A stretch of DNA of 55,679 bases, taken from NCBI GenBank assembly GCA_947588835.1, contig CANPZS010000010.1, positions 1-55,679 of the forward strand, read 5' to 3'. Below, piece by piece: positions 7,133 to 17,000 of this stretch. The notes under the pieces were generated by a model that was given only the letters and a program-made list of their open reading frames with translations, did not search any database and was not told the DNA's origin. The translations under genes and the position numbers were made by a program. Numbering within the stretch: position 1 is the first letter of the stretch; the number at the start of each line of letters is the position of its first letter. The DNA is from an uncultured Bacteroidales bacterium. Its GTDB lineage: Bacteria; Bacteroidota; Bacteroidia; Bacteroidales; UBA932.

Positions 7133-8323
7133 ATGTACGGAAAATTCCAGACATATCTACAGGACGAGCTGCGGTCCATCGAAGAGGCCGGGCTCTACAA
7201 GAATGAACGCAACATAGTTTCCCCGCAGACGGCGGAAATACGGCTCGCCGACGGTTCGACCGCCCTGAACTTCTGTGCCAACAACTATCTGGGACTTGCG
7301 GACAACAGACGCCTCGCCGCCGCGGCCGCCGCAGCCATGGATTCGCGCGGATTCGGCATGTCTTCGGTGAGGTTCATATGCGGTACGCAGGATCTGCACA
7401 AGACTCTTGAAAAGTCCGTGGCGGAATATTTCCATACTGACGACACTATACTTTATGCAGCCTGCTTCGACGCCAACGGCGGTGTCTTCGAGCCGCTTTT
7501 CACGGCTGAGGACGCCATCATATCCGACTCGCTGAACCACGCGTCCATCATTGACGGCGTACGCCTCTGCAAGGCGCAGCGTTTCCGTTACGCGAATGCG
7601 GACATGGCCGATCTCGAGCGCTGTCTCAAGGAGGCCTCCGGATGCCGTTTCAGGATAATCGTGACGGACGGCGTATTCTCGATGGACGGCAACGTGGCCC
7701 CCGTGGACAAGATATGCGATCTCGCGGAGAAATACGACGCCCTCGTCATGGTGGATGAAAGCCATTCGGCAGGCGTCGTGGGCGCCACCGGCAGGGGAGT
7801 GTCCGAGCTGTTCGGCTGCTACGGACGCATAGACATCATTACGGGAACCTTCGGAAAGGCGTTCGGCGGAGCGGTGGGAGGTTTCACCACCGGACGCAAG
7901 GAAATAATCGACATGCTCCGCCAGCGTTCGAGGCCCTACCTGTTCTCCAATTCGCTGCCGCCGATGATTGTCGCCGCCGAAATAGAACTGTTCAAGATGC
8001 TGAAGGAGAGCGATGAACTGCACGACAGGCTGGCTGAGAACGTCGAGTATTTCCGCAGCCGCATGCTTTCGGCCGGATTCGACATCAAGCCTACCCAGTC
8101 GGCCATCTGCGCCGTCATGCTGTACGACGCCCGGCTGTCGCAGGAGTTCGCATCCGAAATGGCCAAGGAAGGCATTTTCGTGACCGGATTCTATTATCCC
8201 GTAGTGCCCAAGGATCAGGCGCGCATACGCGTGCAACTGTCCGCCGCGCACACCCGCGAACATCTCGACAGGGCCATTGCGGCATTCGTAAAGGTAGGAA
8301 AGGCGCTCGGAGTGCTCAAATGA
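7133..8323 (+). CDS. kbl: Glycine C-acetyltransferase (2-amino-3-ketobutyrate CoA ligase)
   Basis: This 396-aa PLP-dependent alpha-oxoamine synthase converts 2-amino-3-ketobutyrate and CoA into glycine and acetyl-CoA. It begins MYGKFQTYLQDEL, the canonical Kbl N-terminus, so the ATG at 7133 is chosen over an upstream in-frame ATG at 7088. Visible sites are NFCANNYLGL (46-55), D208 and H211 in VDESHSAG, and PLP-lysine K242 in GTFGKAFGG. Length matches the family. A TAAATTTG -7 box lies at 7101-7108. It overlaps the convergent maf gene by 8 bp. A cysteate or serine acyltransferase of the same superfamily was considered and judged less likely because of the adjoining tdh. Confidence 0.93.
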   Translation: MYGKFQTYLQDELRSIEEAGLYKNERNIVSPQTAEIRLADGSTALNFCANNYLGLADNRRLAAAAAAAMDSRGFGMSSVRFICGTQDLHKTLEKSVAEYFHTDDTILYAACFDANGGVFEPLFTAEDAIISDSLNHASIIDGVRLCKAQRFRYANADMADLERCLKEASGCRFRIIVTDGVFSMDGNVAPVDKICDLAEKYDALVMVDESHSAGVVGATGRGVSELFGCYGRIDIITGTFGKAFGGAVGGFTTGRKEIIDMLRQRSRPYLFSNSLPPMIVAAEIELFKMLKESDELHDRLAENVEYFRSRMLSAGFDIKPTQSAICAVMLYDARLSQEFASEMAKEGIFVTGFYYPVVPKDQARIRVQLSAAHTREHLDRAIAAFVKVGKALGVLK

Positions 8324-8882
8324 ATTTTTTGAGCTTTTCGTACACTTTGTGTACCGGGAATCCCATTACGTTGTAGAAGGAGCCTTCGACGGAAGTGATG
8401 GCCGTGTAGCCTATCCATTCCTGCACTCCGTAGGAGCCGGCCTTGTCGTACGGACGGTAATGGTCGAGATAATAATTTATTTCATCGTCTGAAAGTTCCT
8501 TGAAGCGGACCGTAGTGACGTCCGTGAAGGTCTCTGAATGACGGCGGTCCCTTATGGTCACCGCCGTTATTACTTTGTGGCTGCGGCCGGACAGTTCGCC
8601 CAGCATTTTCACGGCTTCGTCGCGGCCGTGCGGCTTGCCGAGTATCTTGTCGGGAAGAACGACCATGGTGTCGGCCGTGATGAGCACCTCGTCGTCTTCG
8701 AGGGGCCTGTGGAATCCCGCCGATTTGCCCTCCGCCATCAGCACGGGCACTTCTTCAAACGGGGTGTCGGTAGAATACGTCTCGCTGAACGTATTCCCGG
8801 CGTCGACGGTGAATTCGACGTCAAGGCCGGCGAGAAGTTCGCGCCTGCGCGGAGAGTTGCTGCCGAGTATTATTTTTTTCAT
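8316..8882 (-). CDS. maf: Maf-like nucleoside triphosphate pyrophosphatase
   Basis: This 188-aa Maf/YhdE-type house-cleaning pyrophosphatase hydrolyses dTTP/UTP or modified NTPs to monophosphates. Visible motifs are SNSPRRRELL (N-terminal loop), ITADTMVVL (catalytic Asp region), ILGKPHGRDEAVKML, VRFKELSDDEI and KAGSYGVQEW with the phosphate-binding Lys. It starts 1 nt after the kdsC stop, so it is the last gene of the DUF3467-kdsC-maf operon. Confidence 0.92.
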   Translation of the reverse strand: MKKIILGSNSPRRRELLAGLDVEFTVDAGNTFSETYSTDTPFEEVPVLMAEGKSAGFHRPLEDDEVLITADTMVVLPDKILGKPHGRDEAVKMLGELSGRSHKVITAVTIRDRRHSETFTDVTTVRFKELSDDEINYYLDHYRPYDKAGSYGVQEWIGYTAITSVEGSFYNVMGFPVHKVYEKLKKFI

Positions 8883-8883
8883 T

Positions 8884-9420
8884 TCAATAGAGTCTTTTGT
8901 ATTCGGCCGTGTCGAAGGTCCAGCGGTTCTGGGCCTTCATCACGCGCTCCACCATGTCCCTTACGCAGCCTTTTCCGCCGGGGAAAGGGGAGACGCAGTC
9001 GGCAGCGGCAATGACGTCCTCCGCCGCGTCCGCGGGGCAGACCCCGATCCCGCTCATCCGCATGACGCCGATGTCAGGTACGTCGTCCCCGAAATACATC
9101 ACTTCTTCCGGCTTCAGGCCATGCCTTCTGCAGAAATCCATGAAGTCGCTCTCCTTGTCGCGGGAGCCGAGATATATGTCGCGTTCCTTTACGCCTATCG
9201 TCAGCGCCCGTTCCCGGATGCTGGCCGACCGTCCTCCGGTGATGAAGGCGAAGGGAAATCCGTTCATCGTGGCCATTCTGATGGCGAAGCCGTCTTTAGC
9301 CCCGAAGATGCGGTATAGCTGGCCTTCGAGGTCGCATAGCACTCCGCCGTCCGTCATCACTCCGTCCACGTCGCTGGCGAAAGCCTTGATTTTCAGGAAG
9401 TCATTATGATTTTGTGCCAT
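8884..9420 (-). CDS. kdsC: 3-deoxy-D-manno-octulosonate 8-phosphate phosphatase
   Basis: This 178-aa HAD phosphatase of the KdsC class removes the phosphate from KDO-8-phosphate in lipopolysaccharide core synthesis. The HAD motif I is ASDVDGVMTDG (nucleophile Asp17 and Asp19), motif II is AFITGG, motif III Lys lies near RDKESDF, and motif IV is YFGDDVPDIGVM. There is no cap domain, as expected for the tetrameric KdsC type. It overlaps the upstream DUF3467 gene by 17 bp and is followed by maf. Confidence 0.92.
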   Translation of the reverse strand: MAQNHNDFLKIKAFASDVDGVMTDGGVLCDLEGQLYRIFGAKDGFAIRMATMNGFPFAFITGGRSASIRERALTIGVKERDIYLGSRDKESDFMDFCRRHGLKPEEVMYFGDDVPDIGVMRMSGIGVCPADAAEDVIAAADCVSPFPGGKGCVRDMVERVMKAQNRWTFDTAEYKRLY

Positions 9421-9736
9421 TGCCTCCCCCTATCGGTGCGAAATCGTTCAGGTTGAAAGTGGCTTTCGGCCCTCCGCCGAGATCGATCTTGCCGAACTGC
9501 TCCTCAAATTTGCCTACATTGTCAATCAGGGCGTTCATAAGCCTTTTTGCGTGCTCCGGCGTCATGATTATCCGGTTGCTTATATCGGGCTTTGGAAGGC
9601 CCGGCAGCACGGTGGCGAAGTCTATGATGAATTCGCTGGCGGAGTGCGAAATGATGGCGAGATTGGAGTATGTGCCTTTTGCTATGTCCGGACGTATCTC
9701 CAGACTTACCTGCGCTTTGTTGCTGTTGTTGTCCAT
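9404..9736 (-). CDS. DUF3467 protein
   Basis: This 110-aa soluble protein matches the DUF3467 pattern common in Bacteroidota: SLEIRPDIAKGTYSNLA, HSASEFIIDF, then NRIIMTPEHAKRLMNAL. The function is unknown. The start at 9736 (MDNNSNKAQ) is preferred over an upstream ATG at 9790, which would run through the promoter region. A TACATTTG -7 box lies at 9767-9760. The 3' end overlaps kdsC by 17 bp, so the two are probably translationally coupled. The promoter is divergent from valS. Confidence 0.85.
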   Translation of the reverse strand: MDNNSNKAQVSLEIRPDIAKGTYSNLAIISHSASEFIIDFATVLPGLPKPDISNRIIMTPEHAKRLMNALIDNVGKFEEQFGKIDLGGGPKATFNLNDFAPIGGGNGTKS

Positions 9737-9814
9737 GGTCGATGAATTTTTCTGAACGGCAAATGTAAGTAAAAATATGTATATTTGCATTCTTGTATAA
9801 ATTTAACTGACAAA

Positions 9815-12469
9815 ATGGAACTCGCACCGAAATACAATCCTGCGGAAGTAGAGGACAAATGGTATGCGTACTGGCTTGAAAACAAGTTTTTCCACTCGGA
9901 ACCCGATGACAGGGAGCCGTATACGATAGTGATTCCGCCGCCCAACGTGACAGGCATACTGCACATGGGCCACGTGCTGAACAACACCCTCAACGACGTA
10001 CTGATAAGAAAGGCCCGCATGGACGGCAAAAACGCCTGCTGGATCCCCGGCACCGACCACGCTTCCATTGCCACCGAGAGCAAGGTGGTGGCGAAGCTGA
10101 AGGCCATGGGCATTGAAAAGGAGGATCTTACGCGCGAGGAATTCCTCAGGTACGCCTGGGAATGGAAGGAAGAGCACGGAGGCATCATACTCAGCCAGCT
10201 GCGGAAGCTCGGCGCCTCCTGCGACTGGGACCGCACCCGATTCACGATGGATCCGGACCTGACGCGGGCCGTGATCGACACTTTCGTGTATTTCTACAAA
10301 AAAGGCTGGATCTACAGGGGAGTGAGGATGGTGAACTGGGATCCTGTAGGACTTACCGCCGTAAGCGACGAGGAGGTGATACACAAGGACACCCGGAGCG
10401 AACTGTACTATCTGAGATATTATGTTTCCGACGGCTGCGGAAAGCCGTCCGACAAATATATAGTCGTGGCCACCACACGTCCCGAGACGATAATGGCGGA
10501 CGCCGCCGTGAGCGTCAACCCCGACGATGAAAGGTACCGTTGGCTGAAAGGGAAGAAAGTGCTCATCCCTCTTGTGAACAGGGAGATACCCATCATCGAA
10601 GACTCCTATGTGGAAATAGGGTTCGGCACAGGATGCCTCAAGGTAACCCCGGCGCACGATGCAAGCGACTATGAGATAGGCCTCAGGCACGGACTTCCTT
10701 CGGTGGACATAATAGACGAGCACGGACGGCTCAACGAGAAGGCCGGAATCCTTGTGGGAGAAGACCGTTTCGAGGCCCGGAAAAAGATTGCCGTGATGCT
10801 CGAAGAAAACGGGCTTCTCGAAAAAGCGGAGCCCTACACCTCTCCGGTGGGATATTCCGAGAGGACGAACGCGGTCATTGAGCCCAAGCTGTCGGCACAG
10901 TGGTTCCTCAGGATGGATGAACTCGCCCGCATGGCCCTCGATTCAGTGGAAAGCGGACGCACCAAGTTCATCCCGGAAAAATACCGCAACATCTACCGCC
11001 ACTGGATGGAAACCGTGCGCGACTGGTGCATAAGCCGCCAGCTCTGGTGGGGACAGCGCATACCAGCATACTATCTGCCTGACGGCAGGACGGTGGTGGA
11101 ATCCACTCCGGAAAAGGCTCTCGAAGAGGCCCGCAAATTGGATCCGTCCGTCACGGCGGCGGACCTGCGCCAGGACGAGGACGTCCTCGATACATGGTTC
11201 TCGTCGTGGCTCTGGCCCATCTCGGTATTCGATCCGGAAAAGCCGGGCCATCCGGAGCACAGTCCCAACAGGGATCTTGCCTATTATTATCCTACCAGCG
11301 ACCTTGTCACGGCCCCGGACATTATATTTTTCTGGGTTGCCCGCATGATTATGGCAGGGGACGAATTCATGGGCAGGGAGCCTTTCGGCAACGTCTATTT
11401 CACCGGAATCGTGAGGGACAAGATAGGGCGGAAAATGTCGAAGACGCTCGGCAATTCGCCGGATCCGCTCGATCTGATAAAGAAATACGGCGCCGACGCC
11501 GTGCGCATAGGCATGCTGCTCTGCACCGCGGCCGGAAACGATATCTTCTATGACGAGTCGCAGATAGAGCAGGGCCGCAATTTCTGCAACAAGATATGGA
11601 ATGCCTACCGTCTTATAAAGGGCTGGACCGCAGATGATTCGATCGCGCCGCCCAAAGCGTCTGCCATGGCCGTCAAGTGGTTCGGCAACAAACTTTCCCA
11701 GGCCATTGAATGCGTGGAAGGACATTATTCCAAATTCCGCATCTCGGATGCGCTGATGACGGTATACAGACTTTTCTGGGACGATTTCTGCTCATGGTAC
11801 CTTGAACTCGTGAAGCCGGCCTACGGGGAGTCCATTGACGCCGCGACGTACGGGGCTACCCTGGAATTCTTTGAAACCCTCCTTAAGATGATTCATCCGG
11901 TCATGCCGTTCATTACGGAAGAACTGTGGCAGAACATGGAGGAAAGGAAGCCCGGCGAGACCATCATGTTCGCAAGCAGCCCCAAGCCGTCCGGATATGA
12001 CGGCAAGGTCATTGCGGACTTCGACATGGCGGAAGGGACGGTGAATGCATTGCGCGGCATCAGGCGGCAGAAGAACCTTTCGCCCCGCGAGCCGCTCGAT
12101 TTGCTCATAAAGGGAGAATTTCCCGCCGAGATGATCCCCGTGACCGAAAAACTGGCAGGCATAGGCCGCACAGACATGGTGCAGGATTTCGGCGGAGCCG
12201 CGGGAGTGACATTCATGGTCGGCACCGTGGAAATGTTCGTTCCGCTCGCCGGACATGTAGATGCCGATGAAGAAACGGCCAGGATAGAAAAGGAGCTCGC
12301 CTATCAGAAATCTTTCCTCGAAATGGTGCGCCGCAAACTGTCCAACGAATCTTTCATCGCGCATGCCCCCGAAAAGGTCATAGCGCTCGAAAGGAAAAAG
12401 GAGGCCGATGCGTCCTCGAAGGTGGAAAGCCTCGAATCGCAGCTCAATGCGCTGAAGAACAACAAATAA
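9815..12469 (+). CDS. valS: Valyl-tRNA synthetase
   Basis: This 884-aa class Ia synthetase charges tRNA-Val. It shows the HIGH-equivalent PPPNVTGILHMGH near residues 43-55, the CP1 editing domain containing ATTRPETIMAD, the DVLDTWFSSWLWP core, the KMSKS motif as GRKMSKTLGN, an anticodon-binding domain, and a C-terminal coiled coil (EETARIEKELAYQKSFLEMV). The start at 9815 (MELAPKYNPAEVEDKWY) matches the family; an upstream ATG at 9785 would overlap the TATATTTG -7 box at 9780-9787. It heads a co-directional run through tatC and the ABC-F gene. Confidence 0.97.
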   Translation: MELAPKYNPAEVEDKWYAYWLENKFFHSEPDDREPYTIVIPPPNVTGILHMGHVLNNTLNDVLIRKARMDGKNACWIPGTDHASIATESKVVAKLKAMGIEKEDLTREEFLRYAWEWKEEHGGIILSQLRKLGASCDWDRTRFTMDPDLTRAVIDTFVYFYKKGWIYRGVRMVNWDPVGLTAVSDEEVIHKDTRSELYYLRYYVSDGCGKPSDKYIVVATTRPETIMADAAVSVNPDDERYRWLKGKKVLIPLVNREIPIIEDSYVEIGFGTGCLKVTPAHDASDYEIGLRHGLPSVDIIDEHGRLNEKAGILVGEDRFEARKKIAVMLEENGLLEKAEPYTSPVGYSERTNAVIEPKLSAQWFLRMDELARMALDSVESGRTKFIPEKYRNIYRHWMETVRDWCISRQLWWGQRIPAYYLPDGRTVVESTPEKALEEARKLDPSVTAADLRQDEDVLDTWFSSWLWPISVFDPEKPGHPEHSPNRDLAYYYPTSDLVTAPDIIFFWVARMIMAGDEFMGREPFGNVYFTGIVRDKIGRKMSKTLGNSPDPLDLIKKYGADAVRIGMLLCTAAGNDIFYDESQIEQGRNFCNKIWNAYRLIKGWTADDSIAPPKASAMAVKWFGNKLSQAIECVEGHYSKFRISDALMTVYRLFWDDFCSWYLELVKPAYGESIDAATYGATLEFFETLLKMIHPVMPFITEELWQNMEERKPGETIMFASSPKPSGYDGKVIADFDMAEGTVNALRGIRRQKNLSPREPLDLLIKGEFPAEMIPVTEKLAGIGRTDMVQDFGGAAGVTFMVGTVEMFVPLAGHVDADEETARIEKELAYQKSFLEMVRRKLSNESFIAHAPEKVIALERKKEADASSKVESLESQLNALKNNK

Positions 12470-12481
12470 AACATTGCCGAA

Positions 12482-12910
12482 ATGATTCATTCCGAAACAT
12501 CGTTTCCCGTAAGGTACTATGAGACCGATCAGATGGGCATTGTACACCATTCCAACTACGTGCGCTATTTCGAGTGCGCAAGAAACGCTTTGCTCAATGA
12601 AATAGGCTATCCCATCGAAGTGTGCGAACGGGAGGGGGTGATGATCCCCATCGTGTCTGTCGAATGCCGGTACAAGTTTTCCGCCAGGATGGGGGACACG
12701 CTGCGCGCAGTGGCCGAGGTGGACAAAGTCCCGCTGGCGAAACTTTACATACGCCAGGCAGTCTACAATCAGGACGGAGAGTTGTGCGCCGAAGGCTCGG
12801 TCGTCCTCGGATTCATAGACGCGCATACACGCCGTCCGGTACGCTGCCCCGAAAAGCTGTCAAAGCTGATTTCAGGGGAACTTGATAAAAACAAAGCTTT
12901 AGATAAATAG
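12482..12910 (+). CDS. Acyl-CoA thioesterase, YbgC/4HBT hot-dog fold
   Basis: This 142-aa hot-dog thioesterase has the 4-hydroxybenzoyl-CoA thioesterase motif [20 protein letters not shown], in which the Asp after Thr is the expected catalytic residue. It hydrolyses acyl-CoA thioesters; the chain length is not evident. It begins 12 nt after valS and ends just before tatA. Unlike the E. coli ybgC gene it is not beside tol-pal. Confidence 0.87.
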   Translation: MIHSETSFPVRYYETDQMGIVHHSNYVRYFECARNALLNEIGYPIEVCEREGVMIPIVSVECRYKFSARMGDTLRAVAEVDKVPLAKLYIRQAVYNQDGELCAEGSVVLGFIDAHTRRPVRCPEKLSKLISGELDKNKALDK

Positions 12911-12917
12911 ATATAAT

Positions 12918-13127
12918 ATGTTGACTGTCTATCCTTTATTTATAGGGACGTGGGAAGTCGTCGCCATCGTTGCCGTGGTCTTGCTGCTTTTCGGCGGCAA
13001 GAAGATACCTGAACTGATGCAGGGCATAGGCAAGGGCGTCAAGAGCTTCAGGAAAGGCATGCAGGAAGTCGAGGAGGAAATTAATTCTTCCGATTCCTCG
13101 GATAAAGCCGATGGCCCGAAGTCATAG
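12918..13127 (+). CDS. tatA: Sec-independent translocase subunit TatA
   Basis: This 69-aa TatA/E protein has one N-terminal helix ([15 protein letters not shown]), the conserved FGGKKIPEL hinge, an amphipathic helix ([18 protein letters not shown]) and a short acidic tail. It forms the pore for twin-arginine export of folded proteins with TatC. It overlaps tatC by 17 bp. No TatB is seen, consistent with a minimal TatAC system. Confidence 0.92.
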   Translation: MLTVYPLFIGTWEVVAIVAVVLLLFGGKKIPELMQGIGKGVKSFRKGMQEVEEEINSSDSSDKADGPKS

Positions 13128-13866
13128 CAATCCTGCCGTGAACGGCGGCGAAATGTCCTTCTGGGATCATTTGGACGTGCTGAGAGGGGCTCTTTTCCGC
13201 TCGCTGTTTGCGGTGCTGTCCCTGTCGGTCATTTTTCTGTGCTGCAAAAAAGCGCTGTTCGGTGCGGTGCTCGCCCCGGCCATGCCGGATTTCATCGTTT
13301 ACAGGCTGCTCGGACTGGATTTCAGCATGCAGCTGATCAACATAGATGTATCGGCGCAGTTTTTCATTCATCTGAAGATGTCAGTCCTGGCGGGCGCGGT
13401 GCTTGCCTTTCCATATATCATTTACGAGCTGTGGCGCTTCATAGCTCCGGCGCTGTATGAAAATGAACGGCGTGCCGTCGGCAAGGCTTTCGGCATGTCG
13501 TCTGTGCTGTTTTATGTCGGCACGGCCGTAGGCTATTTCATCGTGCTGCCGGTATGCCTGATGTTCTTCATGAATTATTCCGTAAGCGATGATGTCAGCA
13601 ATACAATAAGCCTCGGCTCCTATATTTCCATGTTTATCTCCATGGTTTTCCTTATAGGGCTGGTGTTCGAGTTCCCCGCCGTCATCGCCGTGCTTTCGCA
13701 CTTCGGCATAGTCAGCCGCGACATGCTGCGCAATTATCGCAGGCATGCGTGCATCGCCGTCCTGTTGGTATCCGCCGTCATCACGCCATCCGATCCCGTG
13801 TCAATGTTCGCGCTTGCGCTGCCGCTGTACGGGCTGTATGAATTCAGTATTTTCGTCTGCAAATGA
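13111..13866 (+). CDS. tatC: Sec-independent translocase subunit TatC
   Basis: This 251-aa multi-spanning protein is the twin-arginine signal receptor. It shows the N-terminal [15 protein letters not shown] motif with the conserved Glu replaced by Asp (usual form HLxELR), then [36 protein letters not shown] split over TM2 and the loop, and the late [22 protein letters not shown] segment. Six membrane helices are predicted by eye. It overlaps tatA by 17 bp upstream and the ABC-F gene by 4 bp (ATGA) downstream. Confidence 0.93.
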   Translation: MARSHSNPAVNGGEMSFWDHLDVLRGALFRSLFAVLSLSVIFLCCKKALFGAVLAPAMPDFIVYRLLGLDFSMQLINIDVSAQFFIHLKMSVLAGAVLAFPYIIYELWRFIAPALYENERRAVGKAFGMSSVLFYVGTAVGYFIVLPVCLMFFMNYSVSDDVSNTISLGSYISMFISMVFLIGLVFEFPAVIAVLSHFGIVSRDMLRNYRRHACIAVLLVSAVITPSDPVSMFALALPLYGLYEFSIFVCK

Positions 13867-15770
13867 TTTCAATCAACGACTTGACCGTTTCTTTCGGCGG
13901 TTTTACGCTTTTGGACAGGATCAGTTTCCACATAGGGGAAAATGACCGGATAGGCCTCGTTGGGAAGAACGGGGCCGGGAAATCCACGCTCATGAAATTG
14001 ATCTGCGGGGAGATGAGTCCCGCGTCCGGACGCATAGACATGCCCAGGGACCTCAAGATAGGCTATTTGCCGCAGATAATGGAGCACAATCGGGGCAAGA
14101 CGGTCCTGGAAGAGACCATGTCGGTCTTCGGAGACATACGCAAGACCGAAAGGGAGGTGGAGTCCATAAATGCCGCCCTCGCCGAAAGGACCGACTACGA
14201 GTCGCCGGAATATGCGTCTTTGATCGCGCGCCTCGGCGAACTCAACGATCTGCTGTCGATGGACTCCGGAGAAAGTCCGGAAGTCAGGACCCAAAAGACA
14301 TTGCTGGGCCTGGGGTTCAGGGACGGCGACTTCACGAGGCCTACGGAGACTTTGAGCCAGGGATGGAACATGCGCATAGAGCTTGCGAAAATCCTGCTGT
14401 CAGGCCCTGACATGCTGCTTCTCGACGAGCCCACCAACCATCTGGACATAGAATCGATAGAATGGTTCGAGGATTATCTCCAAAGGAAATATCGTGGAGC
14501 CCTGTTGCTCGTGTCCCATGACAGAAAATTTCTGGACAGCGTGACATCGCGCACGGTGGAGATTCTTCTCGGCCGCATACATGATTACAAAGTGCCGTAC
14601 AGTCGGTACGTAGAGCTGCGGAACGAGAGGGCGGCGCAACAGGCCGCAGCCTACGAAAACCAGCAGAGGATGATAGAAAAGACGGAAGACTTCATCAACA
14701 GATTCCGCTACAAGCCGACCAAGTCCAATCAGGTGCAGTCGCGCATAAAGGCGCTCGAAAAGATGGAACGCATTGAAATGGACGAGACTGACAATGTGTC
14801 GCTTTCCGTGAAGTTCCCGCCTGCGGCGCGCTCCGGAGACATCGTTTTCAAGGGCGTCGGCCTTGCCGCCGGATATCCGGGCAAAACGGTGTTCAGCGAT
14901 GCTGAAATAGAAATAAAGCGCGGGGAAAAGGTGGCCCTGATAGGGCGTAACGGAGAGGGGAAGACCACCCTCATGCGCGTGATTATGGGCAGCCTGCGGC
15001 CATTGGCGGGCGAGGCGAAGACGGGGCATAACGTGCAGGCCGGTTATTTCGCCCAGAACCAGGAAGAAATGCTGGATGTGGACGACACGGTATACGGCAC
15101 TCTGGACAGGGTCGCGACAGGGGAGGTGCGGAGCAGGCTGAGGGACATCCTCGGGGCCTTCCTTTTCCGCGGGGAAGACGCCGACAAAAAGGTCTCAGTC
15201 CTCAGCGGCGGAGAAAGGGCCCGCCTGTGCATGGCCAAGCTGATGCTTCAGCCCTACAATCTTCTGGCCCTCGACGAACCTACGAACCACATGGACATCA
15301 GGTCCAAGGATATTCTCAAGCAGGCGCTGAAGTCGTTCGACGGCACTCTCATCATCGTTTCACATGACAGGGATTTCCTCGACGGGCTTGTGGACAAGAT
15401 GTATGAATTCCGCGACGGACGTGTAAAGGAGCATCTGGGCAGCGTAAGCGAGTTTCTTGAAAAAAGAAAGATCGACAATCTCGCCGATCTGGAAAGACGT
15501 TTCGCTCCGGCGGCGCCGAAAGTGTCCCCGGCCAGACAGGATTTCGATGAAAGAAAGCGCCGTAACCGCGAGAACCGCAGGCTGAAAAGCCGGATTGATT
15601 TTTTGGAAAAAGAAATATCTCGCCTCGAGACGGCACAGCAGGAGATAGAACAAAAGCTTGCAAATCCGGGAAATAATGACGATATTATGGAACTTACACG
15701 CATATATCTTGAGAACAAGATATCGCTCGACGCCAAGACCGACGAATGGCTCGGCCTGCAGGAAGAATGA
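13863..15770 (+). CDS. ABC-F family ATPase
   Basis: This 635-aa protein has two ABC ATPase domains and no membrane segment. It is a ribosome-associated ABC-F factor of the Uup/YheS/EttA type. Domain 1 has GKNGAGKST, LSQGWNMRIELAKIL and LLLDEPTNHLD; domain 2 has GRNGEGKTT, LSGGERARLCMAKL and LALDEPTNHMD. The inter-domain linker contains RYKPTKSNQVQSRIKALEKM, the P-site tRNA-interaction region. A basic coiled-coil C-terminus (about residues 565-635) follows. Its job is presumably rescue or tuning of stalled ribosomes; antibiotic protection cannot be inferred. It is coupled to tatC by a 4-bp overlap. Confidence 0.92.
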   Translation: MISINDLTVSFGGFTLLDRISFHIGENDRIGLVGKNGAGKSTLMKLICGEMSPASGRIDMPRDLKIGYLPQIMEHNRGKTVLEETMSVFGDIRKTEREVESINAALAERTDYESPEYASLIARLGELNDLLSMDSGESPEVRTQKTLLGLGFRDGDFTRPTETLSQGWNMRIELAKILLSGPDMLLLDEPTNHLDIESIEWFEDYLQRKYRGALLLVSHDRKFLDSVTSRTVEILLGRIHDYKVPYSRYVELRNERAAQQAAAYENQQRMIEKTEDFINRFRYKPTKSNQVQSRIKALEKMERIEMDETDNVSLSVKFPPAARSGDIVFKGVGLAAGYPGKTVFSDAEIEIKRGEKVALIGRNGEGKTTLMRVIMGSLRPLAGEAKTGHNVQAGYFAQNQEEMLDVDDTVYGTLDRVATGEVRSRLRDILGAFLFRGEDADKKVSVLSGGERARLCMAKLMLQPYNLLALDEPTNHMDIRSKDILKQALKSFDGTLIIVSHDRDFLDGLVDKMYEFRDGRVKEHLGSVSEFLEKRKIDNLADLERRFAPAAPKVSPARQDFDERKRRNRENRRLKSRIDFLEKEISRLETAQQEIEQKLANPGNNDDIMELTRIYLENKISLDAKTDEWLGLQEE

Positions 15771-15797
15771 ATCTGTCTGAGGATATGCGGCATATCC

Positions 15798-16922
15798 ATG
15801 ATAAACAAAACATATAACGTTCTGAAAAACATGTTCGTACTCGATTCGCACTGCGACACTCCGTCGCAGATTTTCCGTCTGAGGGACATCGGCCTTGACA
15901 ACGCCCATGCCCACGTAGATCTGCCCAAAATGAAGGCCGGAGGAGTCGACGGCTCTTTCTTCGCCCTGTTCGTCCCTTCGTACATGGCTCCCGACACGGC
16001 CACAAGGTATGCCCTTGAGCTGCTGGCATTGGTGCACGACAGCATAGACGCAAATCCGGACAAGGCACGCATGGCCGTTTCGGTGCAGGAAGCCCTTGAA
16101 ATACAGTCGCAGGGGCTCGTTTCCATATTCATAGGCATGGAAAACGGCTCGCCCATACAGAAATCGCTGCCTCTGCTCAGGCTGTTCCACCGCATGGGAG
16201 TGCGTTACATAACCCTGTGCCACAACGGAGACAACGCTTTGTGCGACGCGGCGTCGCAGGGGACGACATGGCACGGCCTGAGTCCTTTCGGCAGGGAAGC
16301 GGTGCATGAGATGAACCGCATCGGCATGATGGTCGACATAGCCCACGCCTCCGACGAAACCTTCTGGGACTGCATCGAGTGTTCCAAGGCACCGATAGTT
16401 TCCACGCATTCATGCTGCAGGGCTTTGGCCGGCCACAGGCGCAACCTCACGGACGATATGATAAAGGCCCTTGCGGACAAAGGGGGAGTGATCCAGATCA
16501 ATTTCTATCCTTTGTTCCTGTCCGATGAATTCTCGGAAGTCCTCGACAAATCCGGAATGGATCCGCGGGCCGAAGAAATAGAAACGGACTTCAGGGCGGA
16601 TCCCGCGGACCCGGCGAAGCGCGCCGCATGGTATGCCGTCCAGGATGAACTTCTCACCCTTCCGCGTCCGGGCGTGGCAACGATAGTGGACCATATAGAC
16701 CATGCCGTCAAGGTAGGGGGCATCGACCATGTGGGAATAGGCTCCGATTTCGACGGCATAAACGTGACTCCCGACGGGCTTGAAAATATCTCGATGATCG
16801 GTAAAATTTTCGACGAAATGCGGCGCCGCGGCTACGGTGAAGACGAAATAGCGAAAGTCGCCGGAGGAAATTTCCTCAGAGTACTTGATGAAGTTGCAAA
16901 TATCGCCGTATCAATGAGATAG
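15798..16922 (+). CDS. Membrane dipeptidase, M19 family
   Basis: This 374-aa zinc dipeptidase is of the renal-dipeptidase type. Metal ligands are in VLDSHCDTPS (HxD), IGMENGSPI (bridging Glu), VDIAHASDETF and VSTHSCCRAL (His ligands), with IGSDFDG near the C-terminus. Family members cleave dipeptides, including D-containing ones. No signal peptide is seen in this reading, so it is probably cytoplasmic. It follows the ABC-F gene by 27 nt and precedes a perfect 17-bp terminator hairpin. Confidence 0.9.
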   Translation: MINKTYNVLKNMFVLDSHCDTPSQIFRLRDIGLDNAHAHVDLPKMKAGGVDGSFFALFVPSYMAPDTATRYALELLALVHDSIDANPDKARMAVSVQEALEIQSQGLVSIFIGMENGSPIQKSLPLLRLFHRMGVRYITLCHNGDNALCDAASQGTTWHGLSPFGREAVHEMNRIGMMVDIAHASDETFWDCIECSKAPIVSTHSCCRALAGHRRNLTDDMIKALADKGGVIQINFYPLFLSDEFSEVLDKSGMDPRAEEIETDFRADPADPAKRAAWYAVQDELLTLPRPGVATIVDHIDHAVKVGGIDHVGIGSDFDGINVTPDGLENISMIGKIFDEMRRRGYGEDEIAKVAGGNFLRVLDEVANIAVSMR

Positions 16923-16949
16923 GCCTAATTGTAATAGGGCAGACATTCG

Positions 16950-16990
16950 ATGAAACAAAAATGTTATGGTTGTTAACATTTTTGTTTCAT
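16950..16990. terminator. Perfect 17-bp hairpin between convergent genes
   Basis: Arms 16950-16966 and 16974-16990 are fully complementary around a 7-nt loop. It lies between the dipeptidase stop (16922) and the cinA stop (17001) and can terminate both strands, because each arm contains a run of five A or T. Confidence 0.8.
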
Positions 16991-17000
16991 TTATTATCTG

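Noticed and set aside
7133..8323. Possible cysteate or serine acyltransferase (sulfonolipid/sphingolipid type) instead of Kbl
   Set aside because: The N-terminus MYGKFQTYLQDEL and overall pattern are canonical Kbl, and the divergent tdh supplies its substrate.
11792..12826. Minus-strand open frame of about 344 codons across valS and the thioesterase
   Set aside because: It runs antisense through two conserved genes with no start context or recognisable protein.
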